From NCBI GenBank assembly GCA_963837585.1, contig CAWINX010000004.1, positions 124,001 to 188,000 of the forward strand: a stretch of DNA of 64,000 nucleotides, written 5' to 3'. Under the pieces are notes generated by a model. The model did no database searches. It saw only the letters and a program-made list of their open reading frames with translations, and was not told the origin of the DNA. Every line of letters begins with the position of its first letter. The stretch's first letter is position 1. Shown here one piece after another: positions 18,936-29,807 of the stretch. Source of the stretch: CAWINX01 sp963837585 (lineage in GTDB: Bacteria; Actinomycetota; Thermoleophilia; Solirubrobacterales; 70-9). The position numbers and the translations under genes were made by a program.

Positions 18936-19858
18936 TGAGGATCGGGGCGGAGGCTTCGGCGGTGGTCGGCAATACGCCGATGGTGTCGCTTGGGCGGATG
19001 GCCGAGGGGCTGGGCGCGGAGGTCTGCGCCAAGCTCGAGTACTTCAATCCGGGCGGGTCGGTGAAGGACCGGATCGGGGTGGCGATGATCGACGCCGCCG
19101 AGGAGGAGGGGCTGGTCAAGCCCGGGCGCTCGGTGATCGTCGAGCCGACCAGCGGCAACACCGGGATCGCGCTGGCGATGGTCTGCGCGGCGCGCGGCTA
19201 CGAGCTGATCCTCACCCTGCCGGAGGGGATGAGCCGGGAGCGGGCGAAGCTGCTGCGCGCCTACGGGGCCGAGGTGCGCGAGACGCCTTCGCTCGGCGGC
19301 ATGACCGAGGCGGTCGAGATGGCCGAGGAGATCTGCGAGCAGCGCAAAGGGTTCATGCCGCAGCAGTTCGACAACCCGGCGAATCCTGAGATCCATCGGC
19401 GGACCACGGCGGAGGAGATCTGGCGCGACACCGACGGCGAGGTCGGGGCCTTCGTCGCCGGGGTCGGGACCGGCGGGACGATCACCGGAGTGGGGCGGAT
19501 GCTGAGGGAGCGCAGCCCCGACTCGCTGATCGTCGCGGTCGAGCCGGCGACCTCGCCGGTGCTCTCCGGCGGCGCCCCGGGCCCGCACAAGATCCAGGGG
19601 ATCGGCGCCGGCTTCGTCCCCTCGGTGCTCGATCGCTCGGTGATCGACGAGGTGGTCTCGGTCACCGACGAGGAGGCGCTGGAGACCGCGCGGCTGACGG
19701 GAAGCCGCGAGGGGGTCCTTTCGGGGATCTCCGCCGGCGCCAACATCAGGGCGGCGCTGGAGGTCGCGGCGCGGCCGGAGATGGCCGGCAAGAGGGTGGT
19801 GACGATCGTCTGCGACTCGGGCGAGCGCTACATGTCCCTACCCTTCTTTGCACCGTGA
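18935..19858 (+). CDS. cysK: Cysteine synthase A (O-acetylserine sulfhydrylase)
   Basis: PLP enzyme making cysteine from O-acetylserine and sulfide, 307 residues. The PLP lysine lies in LEYFNPGGSVKDRIGVAM; the substrate loop is VEPTSGNTGIALAMV; the phosphate cup is GVGTGGTITGVG; SREGVLSGISAGANI precedes the C-terminus. Intact, with no frameshift. It overlaps rrf2 upstream (ATGA) and cysE downstream (GTGA), giving a compact sulfur-assimilation operon that would make both O-acetylserine and cysteine under one repressor. Confidence 0.93.
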   Translation: MRIGAEASAVVGNTPMVSLGRMAEGLGAEVCAKLEYFNPGGSVKDRIGVAMIDAAEEEGLVKPGRSVIVEPTSGNTGIALAMVCAARGYELILTLPEGMSRERAKLLRAYGAEVRETPSLGGMTEAVEMAEEICEQRKGFMPQQFDNPANPEIHRRTTAEEIWRDTDGEVGAFVAGVGTGGTITGVGRMLRERSPDSLIVAVEPATSPVLSGGAPGPHKIQGIGAGFVPSVLDRSVIDEVVSVTDEEALETARLTGSREGVLSGISAGANIRAALEVAARPEMAGKRVVTIVCDSGERYMSLPFFAP

Positions 19859-20413
19859 GCGCGCTGAGCAGAGTCCTCAAGGAGATCAGGGCCGACGTCG
19901 CCGCGGCGCGGGACCGCGACCCCGCCGCGCAGGGCGTCTCCAGCGCCGAGATCCTGATCGGCTGGGCCGGCGTGCAGGCGCTGCTCGCCCACCGGGTCGC
20001 CCACGCGATGTTCGAGGCGGGGGTGCCGGTGGCGCCGCGGACGATCGCCTACCTGGCCCGCGCGGTGACCGGGGTGGAGATCCACCCGGGCGCGAAGATC
20101 GGCGAGCTCCTTCTTCGTCGACCACGGCTCCGGGGTGGTGATCGGCGAGACCACCGAGGTCGGCGACCGGGTGACGCTCTACCAGGGAGTGACCCTGGGC
20201 GGGACCGGCTCTGCAGCGCGGCAAGCGCCACCCGACCGTCGGCGACGACGTCACGATCGGCGCCGGCGCCAAGCTGCTCGGCCCGATCGCGATCGGCGAC
20301 GGGGCCAAGGTCGGCGCCAACACGGTCGTCGTCCAGGACGTCTCGCCGGGGGCGACCGTGGTCGGCAACCCCGGCCAGGAGGTCAGGGTCAACGGCAAGC
20401 GGGTGGCGGAGTG

Positions 20414-20414
<1 letters not shown>
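19855..20414 (+). CDS. cysE: Serine O-acetyltransferase (two frameshifts)
   Basis: Acetylates serine with acetyl-CoA, committing it to cysteine synthesis; about 185 residues, the short actinobacterial form. The left-handed beta-helix hexapeptide region shows GVEIHPGAKIG, HGSGVVIGETTEVGDRV, LYQGVTLGGTG and DDVTIGAGAKLLGPIAIGDG. Extra bases near 20113 and 20213 disrupt the frame. GTG overlaps the cysK stop and the TGA overlaps the pcrA ATG (ATGA). The C-terminus NGKRVAE lacks the Ile that anchors E. coli CysE to CysK, so complex formation is uncertain. Confidence 0.88.
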
Positions 20415-22650
<2,236 letters not shown>

Positions 22651-22675
22651 GCGATGGTGGGAGGGGGGCGTTGAG

Positions 22676-23527
22676 ATGGCGGCACGGGTGATCGACGGAA
22701 AAGCGGTCGCGGCCGAGGTTCGTAAGCGGGTGCGGGACGAGGTGGCCGAGTTCGAGCGCGAGTCCGGGCGCCCCCCGGCCCTGGCCACGGTGCTCGTCGG
22801 TGACGACCCGGCCTCCGAGGTCTACGTCCGCAACAAGCACAGGGCGTGCGAAGAGGCGGGGATGCTCTCCGTCCACCACGGCCTGCCGGCCGAGACCAGC
22901 CAGAACGAGCTGCTGGAGCTGGTCGGGCAACTCGGCCTCCAGGACGACATCGACGGGATCCTCGTACAGCTTCCCGTCCCCGACCAGATCGACCCCGACG
23001 CCGTGGTCGCGGCGATCGACCCCGCCAAGGACGTCGACGGGCTCACTCCGACCAACGCCGGCCTGCTCGCGCACGGAATGCCGGGACTGGTTCCCTGCAC
23101 CCCCGCCGGAGTGATGGAGCTGCTCCGCCACGAGGGTGTCGAGCTGGAGGGTGCCGAGGCGGTCGTCGTCGGGCGCTCGAAGCTGGTCGGCGTCCCGATC
23201 GCCCGCCTGCTGCTCGCCGCCAACGCGACCGTCACCGTCTGTCACTCGCGCACCCGCGACCTGCCGGGGACCTGCGCCCGCGCCGACGTGCTCGTTGCCG
23301 CGGTAGGCGTTCCCGAGCTGCTCGGCGCCGACGCGGTAAAGCCCGGCGCCGTCGTCATCGACGTCGGCGTCAATCGAACCGACGACGGCCTGGTCGGCGA
23401 CGTCGACTTCGATGCCGCAGCGGCCGTGGCGGCCGCGATCACCCCGGTGCCGGGCGGGGTCGGGCCGATGACGATCGCGATGTTGCTGGTCAACACGCTG
23501 GCCGCCGCCCGCGCCCGCGTCCTCTGA
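22676..23527 (+). CDS. folD: Methylenetetrahydrofolate dehydrogenase/cyclohydrolase
   Basis: Bifunctional enzyme interconverting methylene-, methenyl- and formyl-tetrahydrofolate, 283 residues, intact. Visible motifs: SEVYVRNKHRACEEAGM with catalytic Lys, ILVQLPVPDQID, KDVDGLTPTNAG, VVVGRSKLVGVPIARLL for NADP binding and TPVPGGVGPMTIAML. The ATG lies 25 nt after pcrA with GGGAGGGGGG upstream, so it may be co-transcribed. The gene supplies one-carbon units and connects to serine metabolism (serC-serA later in the window), though not adjacently. Confidence 0.95.
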   Translation: MAARVIDGKAVAAEVRKRVRDEVAEFERESGRPPALATVLVGDDPASEVYVRNKHRACEEAGMLSVHHGLPAETSQNELLELVGQLGLQDDIDGILVQLPVPDQIDPDAVVAAIDPAKDVDGLTPTNAGLLAHGMPGLVPCTPAGVMELLRHEGVELEGAEAVVVGRSKLVGVPIARLLLAANATVTVCHSRTRDLPGTCARADVLVAAVGVPELLGADAVKPGAVVIDVGVNRTDDGLVGDVDFDAAAAVAAAITPVPGGVGPMTIAMLLVNTLAAARARVL

Positions 23528-23551
23528 AATCCGGCCATTCCCTCCACAGTT

Positions 23552-23574
23552 CCGCCCTGCGGCGGGTGTATGGT
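23552..23574 (+). promoter_or_regulatory. Short hairpin and -10 box before the membrane-protein gene
   Basis: CCGCC-CTGC-GGCGG stem-loop (23552-23565) is followed by TATGGT (23569-23574). A GGAGGG ribosome-binding site 6 nt before the ATG at 23608 shows this gene has a normal leader. The hairpin may end folD transcription. Confidence 0.35.
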
Positions 23575-23607
23575 CGGCAGGACCCCTAGTCCCACGGAGG
23601 GAAGTAG

Positions 23608-24202
23608 ATGGATCTGAACAGGCTGACCCAGGGAGAGAAAATCGCCGGCGTCTCCGCGATCCTCCTCTTCGTATTCATGTTCTTCAATTGGTACGGCGTC
23701 TCGATCTCCGGGGGCGGCCAGACGATCGCCACGGGCGGCGGTGGCAATGCATGGGACTCTCTGGACTTCATCCCAATCCTGCTGTTGCTCGCGATCATTG
23801 CGACAGTCGGCATCGTCGCGATCGAGGCCAGCGAGTCCGACATGGATATGCCGGTTCACGGCGCGACGATCATCACCGTCGTCGGCGGCGATCTCGTTCC
23901 TCCTGATCCTCTTCCGGATCATCGACACGCCGACCTTCGCTTCCTACGCCGGGATCTCGGCCGATGGGACCGTGCAGTTCGGCATCTTCATCTCGCTTCT
24001 TGCCGCGGCCGGGATGGCCTTCGGCGGCTGGCGGGCGATGCAGGAGGGGGGGACGAGCTTCGGCGACGCCGCCGATCGCCTCTCCGGCGGCGGCCCGGGC
24101 GCCGGCGCCGGCGGTCCGCCGAGCGGCGGCCCTCCGCCTCCGCCTCCGCCGCCCCCACCGTCTTCGCCCACGCCCCCGCCTCCTCCGCCCCCAACAGCTT
24201 GA
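23608..24202 (+). CDS. Four-helix membrane protein with polyproline tail (one frameshift)
   Basis: About 197 residues. Hydrophobic segments occur near residues 13-29 (AGVSAILLFVFMFFNWYGVS), 50-72, 92-103 (AISFLLILFRIID) and 120-140; the last 50 residues are Gly/Pro-rich, ending in runs of proline. No known catalytic motif. An extra base near 23885 separates the second and third helices. Ribosome-binding site GGAGGG supports the ATG. Proline-rich C-terminal tails often sit in the cytoplasm of actinobacterial membrane proteins, but topology here is unproven. Confidence 0.6.
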
Positions 24203-24231
24203 GCAGCGAGTCATAGCCAATGAGCCTGCCT

Positions 24232-24340
24232 GGAGTGGCGGGCGGGGGTGGAGCGTCTTGTACTTTTTCGCGACAGCGGTTCGGGCGCCAGCCCAATCCG
24301 CTCCTCGAAAAAGTTAAGCGGAACCCCCGCCCGCCACTCC
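24232..24340. repeat. Three-tier 109-bp palindrome
   Basis: Outer arms of 18 bp match perfectly (24232-24249 and 24323-24340; left arm GGAGTGGCGGGCGGGGGT). Inside are perfect 9-bp arms ACTTTTTCG (24262-24270) / CGAAAAAGT (24306-24314), then a near-perfect inner stem around AGCGG..GGGC. The right arm overlaps the last codons of the GMC oxidoreductase gene. It may be a bidirectional terminator or a fold-back duplication of that gene's 3' end. Confidence 0.6.
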
Positions 24341-26165
24341 CTGCGCCACCTTCTTCGCGAAGGCGATGATCGTCATCATCGGGTTGACGCCGACCGAGGT
24401 GGGGAAGAGGGAGGCGTCGGCGACGTAGAGGCCGGAGGTGCCGTTGACGGAGCCGTCGCTTCCGCAGACGCCCTCACCCGGGTTCGCCGCGATCCGCGCG
24501 GTCCCCATCGGGTGGAAGGCCTCGAGTCGCAGCTCCGACGGTCTAAACGTCGTCGCCTCGAACTCGGCCAGCTGCCCCGGCTTCAGTGCGCCGACTCGGC
24601 CGATGTTGGGATAGACCTCGACCGCCCCGGCGGCAAAGTGGACCTCGGCGGCCCTTGCGATGCCGAAGGCGAGCCGCCGCGCGTCGTCATCGGTCAGCGA
24701 GTAGGTCGAGCGCAGCGAGCCGTCGCGAGCAAGGCCGATCCGCCCCGAGGACTCGTCGGAGAGGTGGACGCCGATCGAGCCGATCCGGCCGAAGCCCAGC
24801 ATCGCCTCCTGGTGCTCGCGGCCGGACCCGAGCAGCCAGGCGCCGCCGAAGGCCAGCGGCGTGAAGGTCGCCTCGAGCAGGATGCGCTGCGACTCCCACT
24901 CGTCGACGTAGTAGCTCTGCATGACGCCCTCCCAGCCGCGCACGTCTTCGCCATAACGGGCGCCGACCCAGCAGGCGGGGTGGATGTGGAAGTTGCGGCC
25001 GACCTGGCGACCACCGAGGCCCGAGCGCAACAGCAGCTCGGGCGTGCCCAGCGCCCCTCCGGCGACGATCACCGCGCGGCGCGCCCGGACGGCGTAGGGA
25101 CGGCGCCGGCCGTTGCCCTTCGCGTCGCCGCCGACGGTGCAGCTCACTCCGACTGCGCGCCCTCCTTCGACCAGGACGCGGCGCGCCTCGACCTCGGTTC
25201 GCAATCGCGCCCCCGCGGCGACGGCGCGCGGCAGGTAGCTGACGTGCATGCCGCGCTTGGCGTCGATCTCGCAGCCGAAGGGACAGGAGCTGCACTGGAC
25301 GCAGTTGCCGGCGTTGCGGGAGATCGGCGCCCCGCTGACGCCGAGGGCCTGCGGCACCCTCCATCGCAAGCTGGCCGTTGCGGCCCATCCGCTCGGGGTC
25401 GAGGGGAGTCACCCGCAGGAACTGCTCGGCCTCGCTGAACTCGGCGTCGAGGTCACGCGCCCAGTCGACTCCGTAGCGAGACCGCCAGTCCTCGAGCACC
25501 GGGTCCGGCGCCCGGAAGCAGGTGCCGGAGTTGATCACCGTCGTGCCTCCCACGGTTCTCGCCACCGGCACCGGGATCTGGGGACGTCCTTCGGCGATCG
25601 TCAGGCCGCCGTCACGGTAGAGGGAGGCGATCGCCTCGAGTTGGTCGCTCGGGTAGTTGTCGCGATTGAAGTGGCGGCCGGCTTCGAGGACGATCACATC
25701 CAGCCCCGCCTCGGCAAGCGTCGCCGCGGCCACCGCGCCTCCAGCCCCGGAGCCGACGATCACCACGTCGCACTCCTCGCCCTCGCCCTGCGGCGTCGTT
25801 TCGCCCAGGGAGCCGGCCGGTTCGGGCAGCGTCCCGTCCGCGAGGGCGCAACTGACCCTGAGGCCGAGTCGCTCCTCGACCTCCGGATTGACCGCGTACC
25901 CGAGCGTGGAGAGGACCTTGGCCATCAACAGCAGCTCGTGGTAGATCCCGATCCGGGAGCCCTCCATGCGACGCAGGAAGTCCTCGCGCGCCTTCAGGTC
26001 GAGTCGGCTGAAGCGCCAGGGGAAGGGAAGCAGCTCGAAGACGCGCAGCCCCAGCTTGAGGCGGGAGAGAACTCGTGGCGAGAGGTGCTTCAGGAAGTCG
26101 GCGACCGGGCCGGAGACCTCGATGTCGCGTTCCGCCGCGGGCAGGCCGTCGATCCCGGGAGCCAT
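24314..26165 (-). CDS. GMC-family oxidoreductase with four-Cys cluster (one frameshift)
   Basis: FAD-dependent alcohol-type oxidoreductase, about 616 residues. The N-terminal 130 residues resemble gluconate-dehydrogenase subunit 3-like regions; the FAD dinucleotide site is DVVIVGSGAGGAVAAATLAE; VGGTTVINSGTCFRAP follows. NCVQCSSCPFGCEIDAKRG shows Cys spacing C-x2-C-x2-C-x3-C like a ferredoxin cluster, as in long-chain alcohol oxidase relatives. FHPMGTARI and NPMMTIIAFA mark the catalytic C-terminus. An extra base near 25355 splits it. Family-like sequence (LSAAEQRTLSAICAA) lies just upstream of the first ATG, so the true start may be earlier. Substrate unknown. Confidence 0.8.
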
Positions 26166-26225
26166 CGCGGCGCAGATCGCGCTCAGGGTGCGTTGCTCAG
26201 CGGCGGAGAGCCCTGGCGGGCGCCT

Positions 26226-26669
26226 TCAGCCGGGGGAGGGCTGCCGGCCGATCCGGCCGACCAGCGACCAGAGCCACAGCGCCAGCAGCGCCAGAAAGCC
26301 GTCGACGAGGAAGTTCAGCAGGTAGATGAAGACGTCCTGGTCGAAGAGATAGAAGCCGAGCGCGGCCAGCGAGGAGGCGGTCTTGCCGGCGGCGAGGACG
26401 AGCAGGAAGGGGCGGTAGCGGACGACGTCGGCCTGGACGACCAGGCAGATCGCCGTGATCACCACCATGTAGGCGAAGCCGAGCGCCAGCCAGAGCTGCT
26501 CGGTGCCGTGGGGCGCGCGGGTGAAGCCGCCGAGCGAGTCGCCGAGGTCGGAGATCGTGTCGAGGACCCCGTTGGGGACGGCGATGAAGAGGATGCCGAC
26601 GACGGCGAAGCTGAGCGCCAGCAGGCGCAGGCTCGCGACGACGAAACTCTCGGCCGTGGGTCCCCGCAT
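26226..26669 (-). CDS. Four-helix membrane protein of unknown function
   Basis: 147 residues with about four hydrophobic segments (LRLLALSFAVVGILFIAVPN, LWLALGFAYMVVITAICLVV, FLLVLAAGKTASSLAALGFY, FLVDGFLALLALWLWSLVG). I do not recognise the family. It sits directly upstream of the GMC oxidoreductase on the same strand (about 60 nt), so it could anchor that enzyme or pass electrons to quinone; this is context only. A minus-strand TAGAGT box (26678-26683) is 8 nt before its ATG and is divergent from the gatC promoter. Confidence 0.65.
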   Translation of the reverse strand: MRGPTAESFVVASLRLLALSFAVVGILFIAVPNGVLDTISDLGDSLGGFTRAPHGTEQLWLALGFAYMVVITAICLVVQADVVRYRPFLLVLAAGKTASSLAALGFYLFDQDVFIYLLNFLVDGFLALLALWLWSLVGRIGRQPSPG

Positions 26670-26677
26670 CCGGCGGC

Positions 26678-26729
26678 ACTCTAACTGGCTGGGCAGCCAG
26701 GCGCTTGACTGGCGTGCGCCGCCTAGAAT
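26678..26729. promoter_or_regulatory. Divergent -10 boxes of the membrane-protein and gatC genes
   Basis: Minus-strand TAGAGT at 26678-26683 (8 nt before ATG 26669) and plus-strand TAGAAT at 26724-26729 (7 nt before GTG 26737). Both distances imply leaderless or nearly leaderless transcripts. Confidence 0.5.
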
Positions 26730-26736
26730 CCGCCGC

Positions 26737-27027
26737 GTGATCGATCGCGAGCAGGTGCTTCACATTGCCAAGTTGGCCCAGCTGCGCCTGGATGACGCTG
26801 AGGTGGAGCGGATGGCGGGGGAGCTTTCGGGGATCCTCGAGCAGGTCGATCGGATCGGCGAGCTGGATCTCGAGGGGGTCGAGCCGACCTCGCACGTGGT
26901 CGCCCTGGAGAACGTGCTGCGGGCCGACGAGCCGACGCCCAGCCTGCCCAAGGAGGTGGCGCTGGAGTCGGCGCCGGACCCGGCCGACGGGGCGTTCCGG
27001 GTCCCGACCACGCAGGCCGACTCCTGA
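26737..27027 (+). CDS. gatC: Asp/Glu-tRNA amidotransferase subunit C
   Basis: Small (96-residue) subunit of GatCAB, which amidates misacylated Asp-tRNA-Asn and/or Glu-tRNA-Gln. Sequence VLHIAKLAQLRLDDAEVERM and LSGILEQVDRIGELDLEGVE, then PTSHV, is characteristic. GTG is preferred because TAGAAT lies 7 nt upstream. The stop overlaps the gatB ATG (TGATG). Usually gatA lies between gatC and gatB in Actinobacteria; it is missing from this window. Confidence 0.9.
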   Translation: MIDREQVLHIAKLAQLRLDDAEVERMAGELSGILEQVDRIGELDLEGVEPTSHVVALENVLRADEPTPSLPKEVALESAPDPADGAFRVPTTQADS

Positions 27028-28475
27028 TGGCGGTGGCGACCGAGCTGGAGGCGGTGATCGGGCTGGAGATCCACGTCCAGCTCGCCACCAAGACGAAGAT
27101 GTTCTGCGGCTGCGAGCTCTCCTTCGGCGACGAGGCCAACGTCCACACCTGCCCGGTCTGCCTCGCCCATCCCGGCGTCCTGCCGGTGGTCAACGAGCAG
27201 GCGATCCGCTACGCGCTGCAGATCGCCGCGGCGCTGGGGTGTGAGGTCGCGCCGCGCTCGATCTTTCACCGCAAGAACTACTTCTACCCCGACAGCCCGA
27301 AGGCGTACCAGATCAGCCAGTACGACATTCCGCTTGCCGGCGCGGGGCGGCTCGGCGACGTCCGCATCCATCGCGCCCACCTCGAAGAGGACGCGGCGAA
27401 GATGATCCACGTCGGCGAGTCAGGCCGAATCCACGGTTCCGGCGCCTCACTGGTCGACTTCAATCGCGGCGGCACGCCGTTGGTCGAGATCGTCACCGAG
27501 CCCGACCTGCGCAGCGCCGCCGAGGCCGCCGAGTGGGCGCGACTGCTGCGTGAGACGGTCCGCCAGCTCGGCGTCTCCAACGTCAACATGGAGGAGGGCA
27601 GCCTGCGGGTCGACGCCAACGTCTCGGTGCGGCCGGCCGGCAGCGAGGAGCTCGGCGTCAAGACCGAGCTGAAGAACATGAACAGCTTTCGCTTCCTCGA
27701 GCGCGGCGTCGAGGCCGAGCTGGCGCGACAGCGGGCGATGGTCGAGGCGGGGGAGAGGGTCGTCCAGGAGACCCTGCACTTCGACCCCGACTCGGGCACC
27801 CTGACTTCGCTGCGCTCCAAGGAAGAGGCGCACGACTACCGCTACTTCCCCGAGCCCGACCTGGTGCCGTTGGCGCCGACCGAGGAGATGCTGCGCGAGG
27901 CGCGCGAGGCGTTGCCGGAGTTGCCGGCAGCGCGGATGGCGCGATACGAGGGGGAGATGGGCCTAGCGCCGGACGCAACGGCGCTACTCGTGGCCGACCC
28001 GGAAACCGCCGCCTACTTCGAGCGCACCGCGAATGAAGCCGCGGGAGTCGAAGCCCGCGTCGTCGCCAACTGGGTCACGGGCGAGCTGGCCGCGGCGTTG
28101 CGTCAGGACGGGGGCGAGGCTAATGCCGCCGAGTCCAAGGTCGAACCCGAGGCGCTCGCCGCACTGGTGACGCTGGTGCAGGAAAAGAAGATCTCCCATG
28201 GCAGCGGCAAGACAGTCCTGGCGACGCTCGTCGCCGAGGGCGGCGACCCGGCGGCGATCGTCGAGCGCGAGGGCCTCGCCCAGATCTCCGACAGCGGGGA
28301 GCTGGAGTCGATAGTCGCCGCCGCGGTTGAGGCCAACCCCAAGGCCGTCGAACAGATCCGCTCGGGCAACGAGAAGGCGATCGGCGCGATCGTCGGCGCG
28401 GTGATGAAGGAGACCAAGGGCCGCGCCGACGGCGGCGAGGTCAATCGCCTGATCAAGGAGCAGCTCTCCAGTTAG
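27027..28475 (+). CDS. gatB: Asp/Glu-tRNA amidotransferase subunit B
   Basis: Kinase-like and tRNA-binding subunit of GatCAB, 482 residues, intact. EAVIGLEIHVQLATKTKMFC begins the cradle domain; the zinc site is formed by FCGCELSFGDE and HTCPVCLAHPG; DFNRGGTPLVEIVTEPDLRS and KTELKNMNSFRFLERGVEAE follow; the C-terminal YqeY-like tail (ISHGSGKTVLATLVAEG) binds tRNA. Overlaps gatC. A long palindrome starts 12 nt after its stop. The partner gatA (glutaminase) must be encoded elsewhere. Confidence 0.95.
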   Translation: MAVATELEAVIGLEIHVQLATKTKMFCGCELSFGDEANVHTCPVCLAHPGVLPVVNEQAIRYALQIAAALGCEVAPRSIFHRKNYFYPDSPKAYQISQYDIPLAGAGRLGDVRIHRAHLEEDAAKMIHVGESGRIHGSGASLVDFNRGGTPLVEIVTEPDLRSAAEAAEWARLLRETVRQLGVSNVNMEEGSLRVDANVSVRPAGSEELGVKTELKNMNSFRFLERGVEAELARQRAMVEAGERVVQETLHFDPDSGTLTSLRSKEEAHDYRYFPEPDLVPLAPTEEMLREAREALPELPAARMARYEGEMGLAPDATALLVADPETAAYFERTANEAAGVEARVVANWVTGELAAALRQDGGEANAAESKVEPEALAALVTLVQEKKISHGSGKTVLATLVAEGGDPAAIVEREGLAQISDSGELESIVAAAVEANPKAVEQIRSGNEKAIGAIVGAVMKETKGRADGGEVNRLIKEQLSS

Positions 28476-28486
28476 AGGCTTTAGTT

Positions 28487-28511
28487 ACTTTGTAACAGGT
28501 TGTTACAAAGT
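28487..28511. promoter_or_regulatory. AT-rich operator-like palindrome before ndh
   Basis: ACTTTGTAAC-AGGTT-GTTACAAAGT, perfect 10-bp arms, striking in this GC-rich DNA. It lies where the -35 region of ndh should be (a -10-like TAGGTT is at 28514-28519, 6 nt before the ATG). Best read as a repressor site on the respiratory gene; alternatively a gatB terminator without a T-run. Confidence 0.6.
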
Positions 28512-28525
28512 GTTAGGTTTGGCGT

Positions 28526-29803
28526 ATGGCCTGGAACGTCGTCATCGCCGGTGGGGGATTCGGCGGCGCTATGGCGGCGCGGGAGTTTGAGCGGATCATG
28601 CCGCGGCAGTCGGCTCGGCTCGTCCTCGTCAACGACGTCAACTTCATGCTCTACACGCCGTTCCTGCCGGAGGCGGCGGCGGGGACGCTGGAGCCGCGGC
28701 ACGTGGTCACGCCGCTGCGCGAGATCCTCAAGCGGACCTATCTGCGCCTGGGTGAGATCGACGCCCACGATCCCGCCGCCCGCACGGTCGAGTTGCGTGA
28801 CCGCTACGGGGACACCGAGACACTCCAATACGACCAGCTGTTGCTGGCGCTCGGCTCGGTCTCTCGCGTGCTGCCGATCCCCGGCCTCGAAGAGCACGCG
28901 GTCGGCTTCAAAACTCTCGCCGACGCGATCTGGCTCCGTAACCACGTGGTCGAGACGCTGGAGGCGGCCAACGCGACCGAGGACCCGGCCCGTCGCGACG
29001 AGCTGCTCACCTACGTCTTCGTCGGTGGTGGCTACGCCGGCCTGGAGGCGCTGGCAGAGCTCCAGGACTTCGCCGCCGACGCGATCGAGAGCTACCCGCG
29101 CGCCCGCCTACACGGGATGCGCTGGGTTCTGGTCGAGGCCGCCGACCGGGTCCTGCCGGAGATCGACGCGCAGCTCGCCGACTACGCGCTGCGCGAGCTG
29201 CGCGGCCGCGGCATCGACATCCGCCTCGGCACGACGCTGGAGGAGGTCACCGCGGAGAGTGCCCGGCTCTCCAGCGGCGAGACTCTGCCGACCCGGACGG
29301 TCGTCTGGACCGCCGGCGTCACGCCCAATCCGAGCCTCGCCCGCCTCGGCGTTCCCCTCGACGAGCGCGGTCGGGTGCCGGTCGACGATCACCTGCGGGT
29401 CGAGGGCATGGACTCCGTTTGGGCGATCGGCGATTGCGCCGCGGCGCCCGACCCTCGCGGTGGCGTCTGCCCGCCGACCGCCCAACACGCCGTTCGCCAG
29501 GGCCCGGTCGCGGCGCGCAACATCGCCGCCGAGCTGGGCCTCGGAACGGCGCAGACGTTCGACTACGAGGGCAGCGCCGCCTTCGTCAACCTCGGCCGCT
29601 ACAAGGCGGTCGGGCGGATCGGCGGCCGCACCTTTCGCGGTTTCCCGGCCTGGTGGATGGCGCGGACCTACCACATGAGCCAGATTCCGGGCACCGCTCG
29701 CAAGGTCCGCGCCGTGCTCGACTGGACCGCGAGCCTCCCGTTCCGCCGCGACACCTCGGAGGTCGGCTCGATCGGCCACCCGACGCCGTTGGGGCGAGAA
29801 TAG
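28526..29803 (+). CDS. ndh: Type II NADH dehydrogenase
   Basis: Single-subunit, non-proton-pumping NADH:quinone oxidoreductase at the inner face of the membrane, 425 residues, intact. FAD site NVVIAGGGFGGAMAAREFER; quinone-region VNFMLYTPFLPEAAAGTLEP; NADH site TYVFVGGGYAGLEALAELQD; second FAD motif SVWAIGDCAAAPDPRGG and CPPTAQHAVRQG. The C-terminal amphipathic part could attach to membrane. It would reduce menaquinone made by the men cluster further on. Preceded by the operator-like palindrome, suggesting redox or NADH-linked control. Confidence 0.92.
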   Translation: MAWNVVIAGGGFGGAMAAREFERIMPRQSARLVLVNDVNFMLYTPFLPEAAAGTLEPRHVVTPLREILKRTYLRLGEIDAHDPAARTVELRDRYGDTETLQYDQLLLALGSVSRVLPIPGLEEHAVGFKTLADAIWLRNHVVETLEAANATEDPARRDELLTYVFVGGGYAGLEALAELQDFAADAIESYPRARLHGMRWVLVEAADRVLPEIDAQLADYALRELRGRGIDIRLGTTLEEVTAESARLSSGETLPTRTVVWTAGVTPNPSLARLGVPLDERGRVPVDDHLRVEGMDSVWAIGDCAAAPDPRGGVCPPTAQHAVRQGPVAARNIAAELGLGTAQTFDYEGSAAFVNLGRYKAVGRIGGRTFRGFPAWWMARTYHMSQIPGTARKVRAVLDWTASLPFRRDTSEVGSIGHPTPLGRE

Positions 29804-29807
29804 GGAC

